Positions 10,637 to 20,415 of a stretch of 64,000 nt of DNA are shown here, piece after piece. The position numbers and the translations under genes were made by a program. This DNA comes from Anopheles merus (Eukaryota; Arthropoda; Insecta; Diptera; Culicidae). Each line of letters opens with the position of its first letter. The first letter of the stretch is position 1. The stretch lies in contig NC_054083.1 in assembly GCF_017562075.2 (NCBI RefSeq), positions 30,289,558 through 30,353,557 of the forward strand, read 5' to 3'. Under the pieces are notes generated by a model. The model had not been told where the DNA came from. It was given only the letters and a program-made list of their open reading frames with translations, and did not search any database.

Positions 10637-11410
10637 TGCTGCTGACTTCACTGCTCTCGTCGGCGTGTTCCCTAGCGGTGCCATCGGTGGCACAGAAACA
10701 CTACAGCGGCAGCGAAGGCGGCGGCGGTGGGTTCAGCGATCAAAATCACAGCACACTGTCCGCCTCATCACCATCAACCGTCGGCACCACACCGTCCACC
10801 CTTACGCTCCTTCACGTGGTGCAGCAGCAGCAGCAGCAGCAGCAGCCGGAGCGAAAGCAGCATGGCAACCACCGGCGACCCGCTGAGCCGACCGCTGCTC
10901 TCGGAGCAGACGGGGAGCACGAGTACGGCCACCGGCCCGACCATCCCGATCTGTACAATCTTACCCTGACGGCGATGCGCCAGTACCTGCGCAACCACCT
11001 GAACGCATCCCGGTACGGGAAGGCACCGCGCAAGCGCTCCCATCTGCACGTGGACGCGGTGGACGTGGAGTTCTACCGGCGGTTCAAGGAGTTCAACACC
11101 AGCCAGGCCGTGCTGGATGGAGTGGCCGGTCTGGGGTCGTATCCGTTCGGTCCTACCCCGAACGGTTCGGTCGGGATAGGAACGGACACGGTGGATCGCA
11201 ATGGTCCAGCGGAACCGTTGCCGAGCGTGGTCAACGTTACGCCCGTGCCGGTGGCGTCCTCGTCGGTGGCACCGCCGGCCACTACCGGTCAGCGCGATTA
11301 CAGCGTCCTCATGGACGATCCGCGCGGCTACATCACGGTGTCCTCCTCGTTCCCGTTGCGGCCGGGCAAAACGTCCACCACTTGGAACTCCACCTTCGCC
11401 CAACACAGAG
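10636..11410 (+). CDS. First coding exon of an unrecognised secreted/membrane protein (partial)
   Basis: The frame is open from ATG 10636 for 258 full codons to a strong donor (CAACACAGAG|GTAAGTGG), leaving one base of the next codon (phase 1). In-frame DNA is open back to a TGA at 10555, so 10636 is the first in-frame ATG after that stop. Residues 1-16 form a short signal peptide (MLLTSLLSSACSLAVP). A Gly-rich patch lies at 27-32, eight glutamines at 63-70, and a basic stretch PRKRS at 131-135 that resembles a proprotein-convertase site. Seven N-glycosylation sequons (N37, 108, 123, 154, 176, 200, 251) argue for an extracellular or luminal protein. Residues 104-165 (from HPDLYNLTLTAMRQYLRN to LDGVAG) look structured; the rest is low-complexity linker. 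No family domain is recognisable and cysteine is nearly absent, so conserved domains probably lie in later exons. If the intron is not removed, the frame stops at 11460. I am sure it is a real exon but not of its name. Confidence 0.75.
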
Positions 11411-11416
11411 GTAAGT
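11408..11416 (+). promoter_or_regulatory. 5' splice donor of the coding exon
   Basis: GAG|GTAAGTG closely matches the donor consensus MAG|GTRAGT. It follows the last sequon-bearing segment, and translation beyond it loses coding character and stops 50 bases later. It opens a phase-1 intron with no clear acceptor-exon pair for about 51 kb. Confidence 0.75.
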
Positions 11417-13030
11417 GGCGTATGGTGAACGAGACAGGAGAAGCCGGCTTGTCGCTTTAGACAACGGTAATTTATATCCCCAGAAGAGGGGAGGACAGCA
11501 ACAAACGCACACGCAAAAGAAAAAAAGGTCCATCCCGGACCCGGCTGCTCATTAAATCGCTCATTTTATGGCCATGACCGGCGACGTGTGACACTTTTTT
11601 GCGTGCAACGGCGGGTCTTGTGCTTGACTTACGCGTCTCTCCATGTCCTACCCCCCTTCAGCGATGATGATTCCGGATTGAGTGTCAAGTTTTTGCTCGC
11701 ATCCCGTTGATGATCACTGCTCCGTCTCCTCCTTCCTCCTGCTGCACGGTGGTTTCCTGTTGTTCGCATTGCATTTCTTGCGCCGTCTGTCGCGCTGTTT
11801 AATCTGCCCCAATGCGTTGGAATGACAGTGTCCCCATGATCGCTTAAAAGAGAAATAAGGGAGGGAAGCAGAAGAAAAAGATTATGCCAAAAACCAAAAC
11901 GCAACGCAAGGTTAAAATTTCACTGCAAATCCGATTTTATTCATTAACGAGCGGCCCCACAGACGGGACCTGAGACGGCAGTGGGGAATAATAATGATTG
12001 GCTGCATTTCGATGCTCGTCGAGACGGTTCAGGCTGGGATGGGTTTCAGATAAAGCTGCACCGCGGCGGATTTGGCGTATGGGCAAGATTGATTCGGACG
12101 CAATGAAATGGACACCACGAAAGCCCTGGAAGTGCGGCTCCAGCTGCGAGAGAATTAATAGACTGCAGATAGGAGAAAACCAGCTCCAAACAAACAAAAA
12201 AAGAACACATCCAAGATGTCTGGAATTGGTTTCCGAAACCGGATTCACACAGACGATGCATCTCTGGGCTGGCCGAGTTTCGTCCGGCGTCTCTGGTGAG
12301 CCACACAGCCTCGGCTGCACAACATTGCATATTCATCCTTCCCTTTGCCCGCACCTTCAAACTCCTATGGTCCGCTTGTTCTTGCGAAAGGTTCATGGTT
12401 AAATGGTAATGTGCGAGTGGTCCGTTTGGCGAATTCTAGACCGCCAACGTTTGCGATTCATTTGGCAAGGAAATGAAACGAGATTTGAATGGTAAATTGA
12501 TGACCCCTTCCTCCCCGGATGATGTGTCAATGTGTCGTGTGTCGCTGTGGGAGCGTTCCGAGCTTCCTTGGTCGCTGTGGACGAGCCCGGGCGCGCCGCT
12601 AATCGCATCCAAAGCAATTGCAATTGATTCAAGCATTATGCAAAAGAAAAGGGAAAGCATCTGCGAGTTTTGCTGCAGCATGCATGGGGAATTGTGTGAA
12701 GAGCGGGCAGATTTAAGGTCACTATGAATAATTATTCCACAAACGGAAGGGAAGATGTTACAGAAGCTTCTTCAATGTTTAAGCACTGGCGGACGGCAAC
12801 TTCAGCTCCAACAGTAGGACAAAGGAGGATATTAATCTAGATCTCAATCTCGGTTGAAGTCTCGCGAGTAAATGACTGAAGCACGTCTTCGTTCGGGTGA
12901 CAATTTGACTCCTTTCCTCCAATATTGCTTCTTCAACTCACTAATCTGCAGTCTGTTTGAGGGTTTAAAAAGACCGCTTCGAAAAATCACTATCAGATTG
13001 ATGGAATCAGCGGGATCTTTTGTAGAACAA

Positions 13031-13035
<5 letters not shown>
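11411..13035 (+). other. Start of the large intron
   Basis: No supportable exon. Open frames on both strands are short and overlapping. The sequence is of mixed composition, with no repeat element recognised. Confidence 0.45.

Positions 13036-13098
<63 letters not shown>
13036..13098 (+). repeat. (CT)n microsatellite, about 31 units
   Basis: A pure CT run with CT on the same strand as in the 7977 array. It creates artificial SLSL and ERER translations. It continues as an imperfect CT-rich stretch to about 13112. Confidence 0.97.
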
Positions 13099-13100
<2 letters not shown>

Positions 13101-13112
13101 CTCTCTTCTCCA

Positions 13113-14869
13113 GAACATTGACGTCCCTAACATTGGTAGTGACCACCACAGCCAATCGTTGCGCCAGTTTGATTGTCGTACTGCCTGTCGTGGTTCCATC
13201 TGTTGCAGCAGCAGAGTGTGCCTCTCGCTAACGCTGCCCAGTCACGAAATAAACAAATTTGTATCTAGTTTATTTATTTATGCGCTGCCCGTGGGCAAGG
13301 GTCGCTTACGATTGGCCACCGTGTATTCTGATGCTGCTCGTCTAGATTGAAATTTGCCTGCCGCTGCAACAGCACTGATAACACGCACTGATTGTTTCCC
13401 TCCCTTCTATTCGTTGGGGCGAGACCTTTCGAAGTGGTCGAATTTCGGACGGATCCCACGACCTAGATTCGGTGGGGTGGAATTTCGGTGCTTTCGGTCA
13501 CGTTAGTTGCCGGCTTACCGTAGCTTTCGGGGGGAGATGCTTATTGTGCCACTGACAGAACACTGAAGGGTTTACTAGCGCAGGGGGTTATCATGCTGCC
13601 GATCTTGCAGTGGACTTAACGGGTCTGTCCTCAGAAGGGAAAAAAAACCCCTCAGCGGTAGCAGATCCTGATGGCAACGAAACTGACCTACGGCGCGGGC
13701 AAGAGAAACGTTCAAACTTTGAAGTTTTCTAGCACGCTGCCTGTCTTGCTTTGACACTGCCCCATGCGCGTTGCGCTCATTTGCATAACAGATAGAAGTC
13801 AATTGATAGCGCACCGCATCGGGCCGGGTCCGAAGATTCGCCAAATGAATGAATGGACAAGCGGTATGTTTCGATTGCGGAGTACTGATAGCGCATGGGG
13901 GATGTGCTCTCGGAAGAAGAAGCAACGTGGAAAAGAAACATGCTCTCTACCCTCTAGCTCAAAGCTGCACGCTAAAGTAGCATCCGAGGGTGTGGCTGCA
14001 GTGGTTGGTTTTGGCACCGAGGAAGCGAAACAGCAAAAAAAAAACAGGGAAGGTGGCTCATCATTTTCGTTTCGTTGACTTGCAAATTTATGCGCGAACT
14101 ATCTCTTTGCAGCGTGGAGTTTGTGATATGCTTGCCGTACCGGTTGTGCTGGGGGGTATGGTATTCCGAATGCGACTTGATTAAGTTTATTGTCGGAAGC
14201 GAACAGTTGTTCAGCGTGGTATGGTCTTTTGCATTGCTTGGTAACGGGCGTCTTGTGATGAATGCCGTCGGTGCTGATTATTTTCGGTTAAATGTGAAAA
14301 GAATCAAGCAGTTTTGGCTTGAGGTAATTAATTAAGAATGAATTGTTGCATTCATTGTTGCTTTGTGCACTGTCATGATGTGGATAAGAGAGATAAGATA
14401 CGTTTGAAATAATCCCCAGACAACGATAACCAGCCAGTTCTAAAGGAGATTGTGAGCCTACATAGTTAAGGTAGATACAAAACGTATAGGTAGAACTCTT
14501 TTACGGTCATTTAAACACCTTAGATTTTGATGTTAATAGTATGGAACTACTTGCTTTTATATCTATGTTCTTAGCACTTTCTCGTTGGATATAAATATTG
14601 GGAGTTGGAGATTCCATAATTTGACAAGAGTAGATCAACAGAAATTGACTCCAACGTGGACGTTTAGGAAAAAGAAGGATCTAATCAATCCCTAACGAAA
14701 AGTTTTTTTTTTAAACTGATGTAAAGTGGTTAGGATTTTTGGTATTTATAAAATTACAGATTATCATCTCTTCCCCTTTGATTTGACTTCACTTTCATGT
14801 CATACATTGTTTGATTTGGAATTATGTTTTTTTTTCTGAAAATGATAGCGAACATGTCGAGAACATGTC
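13113..14869 (+). other. Intronic DNA without recognised features
   Basis: Mixed composition to about 14340, then AT-rich. No domain-bearing frame, tandem array or inverted-repeat element is evident. Confidence 0.4.
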
Positions 14870-14978
14870 GGCATTCGAGACTAATTTAGTACCATGTAGC
14901 CGGAGTTTCAGATCTGGCTACGGAGGGATGGTCCACATGGAGCTTGAACCCATGCCGGTTTGTCGACTGTATCACAGG
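14870..14978 (-). mobile_element. Possible tRNA-related SINE remnant
   Basis: On the - strand, 14950-14941 reads GGTTCAAGCT, close to the RNA polymerase III B box GGTTCRANNCC. It sits in a tRNA-like T arm, with a 5-bp stem around the loop TTCAAGC closed by a G-T pair. Next to it (14896-14921) is a hairpin with GTAGCC/GGCTAC arms. No clear A box, tail or target duplication is left. This fits a worn SINE fragment, but the family is not assigned. Confidence 0.4.
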
Positions 14979-17874
14979 AACGTTCCATTTATCAAACATA
15001 TTTTAAGTTCAGAAGAATAATCTATCTAATGACATCAAAATATTGAATCTAGCTGAGGAACTGATCAAGACATTTGAAAAAATCTGCGTAAAAGTTGCAA
15101 GAGTATCATCAATTCATCAAGTTACAGTTTTGTTAAGTAAGTTTAATTCAAAATTGATATCAAAATCGCAGATTTTGAAATAAAATGAAGTTTTGTTCAA
15201 AATTGTTTGGAACTTCTCGTAAAACAAACAGCATATTTCGCAATACAAGACTTTAAAAATGAAGCAACACACTGTTGTGCTTACATTCCGCACAATTTCC
15301 GGGAATTTCAAATACTACCCCCGCTATAATCTTGATTTAAACTCAAACCATTAGCTGTGTGACAGTGTGTAAACAATTGCTGCACTATTTCAAAATTAAA
15401 ACCGTGCCCAGCTCTTATGCAATTCGTTCGTGCATTGCAATAACCGTTCTCAATGCCAGTGCCACGTTGTGTCCAGAACGTCCTACAACAACGGTGTCCG
15501 TTGCAGTTATTGCAACACTGTGCCACACTTGCCAATCCTGTTGCCAATCCCCCATGCCCATCAGGTGGGTGCACACGAGTGCAATTTTAATTTCCACCTC
15601 TATCCTTTTACTCCTTCCCTTTCTCGCTCATCTGTCTACACGGCCATATTGGGCCATGTTGCTTGCGGGGTAGAGTTTCAGACTTAAATTAATGCTCACT
15701 GTCGAACGATTTATCCTGGGCCTCCCGACTGGCCAGTAATTATCGTGCACAGCCGGATGGTGCAATCGTCTGGTGCCGCCGTACGAGTGCAACTTTACGT
15801 ACCGGTACAGCTGACCCAGTGCAGTGCGCTACGTGTAACTCCTACAGGCACCCCGTCGAGTGTAGGTCCTGTCGGTGTGGCTGGCTGCTCACGCTAGTCC
15901 CTAGCGCGAAGGGACGGTTGTGGGAGTGTTATCGTAAGATTTACGTTTAGACAAACGGAAGGCACTGGGCAGGATTTAGCATCGACTCTCCATTACCGGC
16001 GTACCGATAAAATTTCCCTAGCGATGTACTAGGCCACATAGTGCAGGCTCTTCAGGTCTTTCGAGGTCACCGGCAGCTGGTGGAAAGCATCTCGTGCATC
16101 CTGGACACATGCAGGCACATGAGAGCGAATGTAGAAACAGGAGAAAAGAAGCACGTATCTTCACTCTATAATTCATATTTAAACGTTCATCGCTCGAAAG
16201 CGAGTGGAAAGGCGGGGATGGCGTCGTTTCGACCATGTCCAGACTGTGGCGTTGTAAAATCGTAAACGTCCGTTGAACCAGCCAGTAAATAGGCTGCTGC
16301 GCAAGTGTCGTGCCCGTCTTCGAACCGCGGTCGTTAAAATGGTTCGTAAATGCGTGTGCGCACTTTTGGAACGGTGTTCAAAATAATACAAAAAAATGGT
16401 ACACACACACACTCTCTCTTACCATCATAAGCCGAGCCAGTAACGGAATTAACGTGAATGCAATGGAAACGACATACAATAATACAAAAAAAAAAACTCA
16501 TTCCCATAGCACACAGGCCTCAAAAAATGAATATAAAATTGCAATGGATGACGTTATGTGCTGCAAATGAGTTTAAATGACGTAAAGTGTGAAACTGCAA
16601 CGGTGTCGGCCGTATGTGTGTGAGTGTGTGTACACATTTATGCATTAACCGCCATAAAATGACGTTGAAATTTGGCATGAAAAAATAATTACGACCTTTA
16701 CCATCTGTCTGCAACCCGGACCGTCCGGCAGCGTGCTCCAATGTAGCAACCGAGCGCAAATCCTCCTGCAGATTGACAGTGGCGAAAGTGACAGCAAGCG
16801 TGAGCGTTGACGTGGCGCAGATGAGAGCTGACGCTTCCTGCCGGGCCCGGAATTTCACTCCTCCGCTGCAGCTCCGCTTGGACTTGGCGGAAAATGGCTG
16901 TAAAGCTTTCAGCAGCGATTGATAGCACTGCATCGGCGGAACGCTGGAGTTGATTGCGTCCCGCAGGCGAACTGGACTGGCAGACGCTGTAACGATTGCC
17001 GCCGCCTGACAACTGACAAACCCGACCGACCGACCGACTCGCGATCGTTCGGGGTCCGGTTATTGGGTGGGAGTGAGCGACAGGCATCCCCAGACCGGAG
17101 CCTGAGTAACGGTTATGGTGCATTGGCTGCAACAATTAGCCGCCGTTTAATGGCCGGCCAGCCGGGAAAGATAGCTACGGGGCAGACATCTGCATGCGCA
17201 CGTTAAATTATGACACAACAATGCTCGTGGGGTGGGTAAGTACCTACAAAAAAAGGGAACGCAAACGGTGCTGATAAAAATGTGAAAGTTTGCCATGTGG
17301 AGAGTATGGATGATGATGGTTCACTGCGTCAACCAAATTGCAAGAGGGTAAAATGTTTGTGATAACAGCTCCTGGGTGATCTGTACAATACCTAGAAGAT
17401 ACATTCGTTTTGTAGGACATCATTTGGTAGGAAAACGTTAAGTCTTTTGGGGATGATGTTGGAAGTTTGTAAACTTACTCCATTACTGTTACTAAACTGC
17501 CTATCTAAACTTTACTATCTTGGTAATATTGAAGATACTCAAATTAAATTTTCTAAATTACTTCAATGTGTACCAGTATTTTGAGCTGGTTTTTGGGCTT
17601 AAAATTTTGTATGTAATTTAATGCGTAATAAAAAGGATTGTAGCGTCAATAATCAGAAGCAATGTTTCCGAGCATCATGAGGAACCATATCAATTAGCTG
17701 ACAGTTGCTCAGTTAAAAGAAACTCGCTTTCATCCACTAATACACATCATAGCATTATCCTCTTTACATGCACAACAAAGATCATTCCTTTCCTGTCCAT
17801 GATAATGCTTTCGTGATTTGTAGCAACCGTTGGCGATAATGAACTGACTCCCTTTTGTATATCAATGCTGATGC
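14979..17874 (+). other. Intronic DNA without recognised features
   Basis: Mixed-composition DNA with short CA/GT runs at about 16400 and 16615-16630. Open frames are short and antisense to one another. Nothing else is supportable. Confidence 0.4.
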
Positions 17875-17930
17875 ACTTCTTCCCTTCTCTCTTTTTCTCT
17901 CTCTCTCTCTCTCTTTCTCTTTCTCTCTCT
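17875..17930 (+). repeat. Imperfect CT-rich tract
   Basis: CTTCTTCCCTTCTCTC leads into about 14 CT units broken by TTT interruptions. The pyrimidines are again on the sense strand of the inferred gene. Confidence 0.9.
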
Positions 17931-18974
17931 ATCATTCACACTGCACAATGAAGAAGTCGCCCTAAATCCCATCGTTGCATTCATCCATTCTCCCCTTTCC
18001 CCTCCCAGGAGGGCAATACTTTGTTGCTTGCTGGAACCGGAATGTTCTGCGATAAATCCCGCACGCTGAATGAAATCATATTTTGCATTCTGTGATAGAG
18101 TGATGCGGGCGTGATTCCGCAACAATCGGATCTACCCGGAGCCGCGGCTGCAGACGCAACATTGCAACATTGCAACAGCCCAATCTGGTGGACAGGGTGG
18201 GAATTATCTCACAACAGCACAACAGTTTGTGGCAGGATTTGTCTGTGCATCTCGTAAAGGGGCAGCAAATAAAAAAGGAGTTTTTTGCTGTTGTTGAGAG
18301 GATTTGGTTTACAGGAAACGAACGACAGTGCCCCGAGCGACAGAGACTGCGTTTAGTACGCTTGTCTGGGATTGCACTTTTGATTGGCTGTGTGTGTGCG
18401 AGGAACAGTTCACCCGGTGCGTTGTGATTTAATCCCGCATAAAGCTGATTTATTTGCATGCCAATGCTGTCCGCCAAAGCCCGACCCGGTGCTGCCAAGG
18501 AATCCGGGAAAGTGATTAAAGACCTTGGGAATGGAGCTTGTAAAGCCGACTGAGCCGTGCGTATCTGCGAAACTGCAGCAGCTCAAAGGTGTGCTGGGAA
18601 GGTTCGTTTTTTTATTGCACGCGCCAGACCCGATGAAGCATTTGTAATTGTTCGTAGAGCTCGACTTAGAGGAGATTGAACAAAATTGAGATAATAGTGC
18701 TCAAGTTAGAAACGAATGCATTTTCTTCGACTTGTTAAAAGCTATTTTTCGGTTTTTTTTCTCATTATTCATAATTCGAAAGTCACTTTCCTATAAACTT
18801 AATAACTTTTTAAAAGCAGATTTTTAATGAATGTAGTTGAACTCAATAACAAAACTACAGGGCCACACAATTTCAAGTTGATCTTTCACTACAAGGTGTA
18901 ATAAAAAACAGGTTTTCAAACCAATGTTTGATTTTGAACTAGTCTTGGCTGGTATTTTCTACATTTTACGGTTC
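17931..18974 (+). other. Intronic DNA without recognised features
   Basis: Contains a short triplicated GCAACATT motif near 18158-18176. No gene or element is otherwise visible. Confidence 0.4.
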
Positions 18975-19166
18975 TCAAGTTGATCTTTAGCTCATACCTA
19001 TGTCTGAATTAATCTTGAAGTAATCATTCCCAGTCAGTAGTGATAATTGAACTTATCTTAATCCTATACCGGTTCCGAAAATGAGCCTGATTTCATTCCA
19101 GTCCAGGAACAGAATACAAACTCATTCCAGTGTTGAAACTGATCGCCAATCTGTACATGTCCTAGT

Positions 19167-19504
19167 CAGTGGCGGATTTAGGGTGTTGGGGGCCCTAAGC
19201 GTTAAAAGGAGAAGAGGCCCCCCGGTTGGTGTCGATCGGGGGGGGGGGGGGGGGGGTGCATATTGTTGCATTAGGTTTTGAATGAATTTTAAATGTTTGC
19301 TGGGGGGGGGGGGGTGCTCAGAATCCCTGTACTGGGCCCCTATAGTTTATGAGTCCCTTCATCCATGGGGCCCCTATCTAGCGCAGAAACTCTAGCTGAG
19401 ACTACTGTACACACTGTTCTATATGCTGGAATTACCATACACGGGGCCCCTACATTGACGGCCCCTGCGGCTGCTCAGTCCGCGCACCGTTAAATCCGCC
19501 ACTG
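19167..19504. mobile_element. hAT-type MITE with perfect 8-bp target duplication
   Basis: A 338-bp non-autonomous element. Its terminal inverted repeat CAGTGGCGGATTTA is identical for 14 bases at both ends (19167-19180 and 19491-19504). It is flanked by the 8-bp direct repeat GTCCTAGT (19159-19166 and 19505-19512). The CAG...CTG ends plus an 8-bp duplication define the hAT superfamily. The interior is rich in GGGGCCCC and includes two poly-G runs (about 19238-19257 and 19301-19314). It has no transposase, so it depends on an element elsewhere. The intact duplication shows it inserted after the surrounding minisatellite formed. Confidence 0.93.
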
Positions 19505-19530
19505 GTCCTAGTATTGATCTCAACCCTATA

Positions 19531-20159
19531 CAGGGTTTCGAATCATATAAGGGAATAGTTTAATCAATTAGGGGAATGTTTCAAATCGGTAAGGGAATGT
19601 TTCAAGCAAGCTGTGGAAGTTTGCAATCATATACGGGAGTATTGCAATGGATTAGGAGAATTTTGCAAGCATACTGTAGAGCTGTCATCAGATTATGAGT
19701 GGCGGTTTAAAAAGCTTCGAATTGATACCGATGATGTTTTCTAAAAAACATCATTTGGAGCTATTTTCGTGTTGCATTTAGCTGTACACATAATAAACTA
19801 AATAAATCCTGCTGTAGAGCCATAATTACACGTTACTATTAATTAAAATAAACGTAATCTGATGACAGCCTCACAGTATGCTTGCAACATTCCCCTAAGT
19901 CAGGGGTCTCCAAAATGTTCACTTCGCGGACCGCATTGCTTCACAATCAACGTTGTTGAGGGTCATTTTGACGCTTCCTTTAGAGTAAGTGTAGTTAGTC
20001 CCAATAGACAGCTATCAGCTAACAGCTCAATTTAACCTTTACGTAGTCATCGCGAGCCACATTAAAGGCTCTTGAGGGCCGCAAGCGGCCCGCGAGCCGT
20101 AGTTTGGAGACCCCTGCCCTAAGTGATTGAACTATACCCTTATTAGATTCGAAACCCTG
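19531..20159. mobile_element. Long-inverted-repeat (foldback) MITE, interrupted
   Basis: The left arm, starting CAGGGTTTCGAATCATATAA at 19531, mirrors the right arm, which ends at 20159. The first 44 or so positions match with few differences, and inner parts match again (GCAAGCATACTGT and GCTGTCATCAGATTA). The left arm is longer because it holds internal partial duplications of a GGGAATGTTTCAA motif. Removing the nested hAT copy and one target duplication leaves about 405 bp. The target-site duplication is not clear and no protein is encoded; the superfamily is unassigned. Confidence 0.8.
19901..20116. mobile_element. Nested hAT-type MITE with perfect 8-bp target duplication
   Basis: A 216-bp element with termini CAGGGGTCTCCAAA and its reverse complement, flanked by CCCTAAGT on both sides (19893-19900 and 20117-20124). 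It lies inside the right arm of the foldback MITE. Its right half holds GGCCGCAAGCGGCC, a local hairpin. The terminus resembles a widespread hAT type (CAGGGGTCTCCAAACT). It is non-autonomous and is the youngest of the two nested layers. Confidence 0.93.
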
Positions 20160-20415
20160 TGATAGTCCGTTTACAAAACCTTAACCCATATCGGTTCTGG
20201 AACTGATCTCAAACTTATACCAGTCCCGGAATTTGTCCTGAATCCATACTGGAAGTTGACACTGAACCCAACCCGCTCTAGAGACTGAAACCTATACAGG
20301 TCTTGGAACTGATTCCGACGGTATTAAGATCTTGATGCTGATTCTGAACTTACAACGGTCGTGGAATTGTTCTTGAACATATATCAGACTTTTGGAAATT
20401 GATACTGAATCACAT

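Larger units (their letters stand above)
18975..20415. repeat. Divergent 29-30 bp minisatellite interrupted by three transposon insertions
   Basis: Units anchored on CTGATYCTGAA, followed about ten bases later by TATACCRGTC and GGAA, recur with a 29-30 base period. The left block is about 18975-19166 and the right block about 20168-20415, with one to two units surviving between insertions at 19505-19530. Good units begin at 20203, 20232 and 20339. Divergence between units is high, roughly a third of positions, so the array is old. The interruptions are the hAT MITE at 19167 and the long-inverted-repeat element at 19531, which carries a nested hAT at 19901. Function, if any, is unknown. Confidence 0.65.

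Noticed and set aside
10774..11406. 210-codon antisense frame with His/Leu runs
   Set aside because: Mirror of the coding exon on the + strand; its poly-Leu comes from the CAG repeat read backwards.
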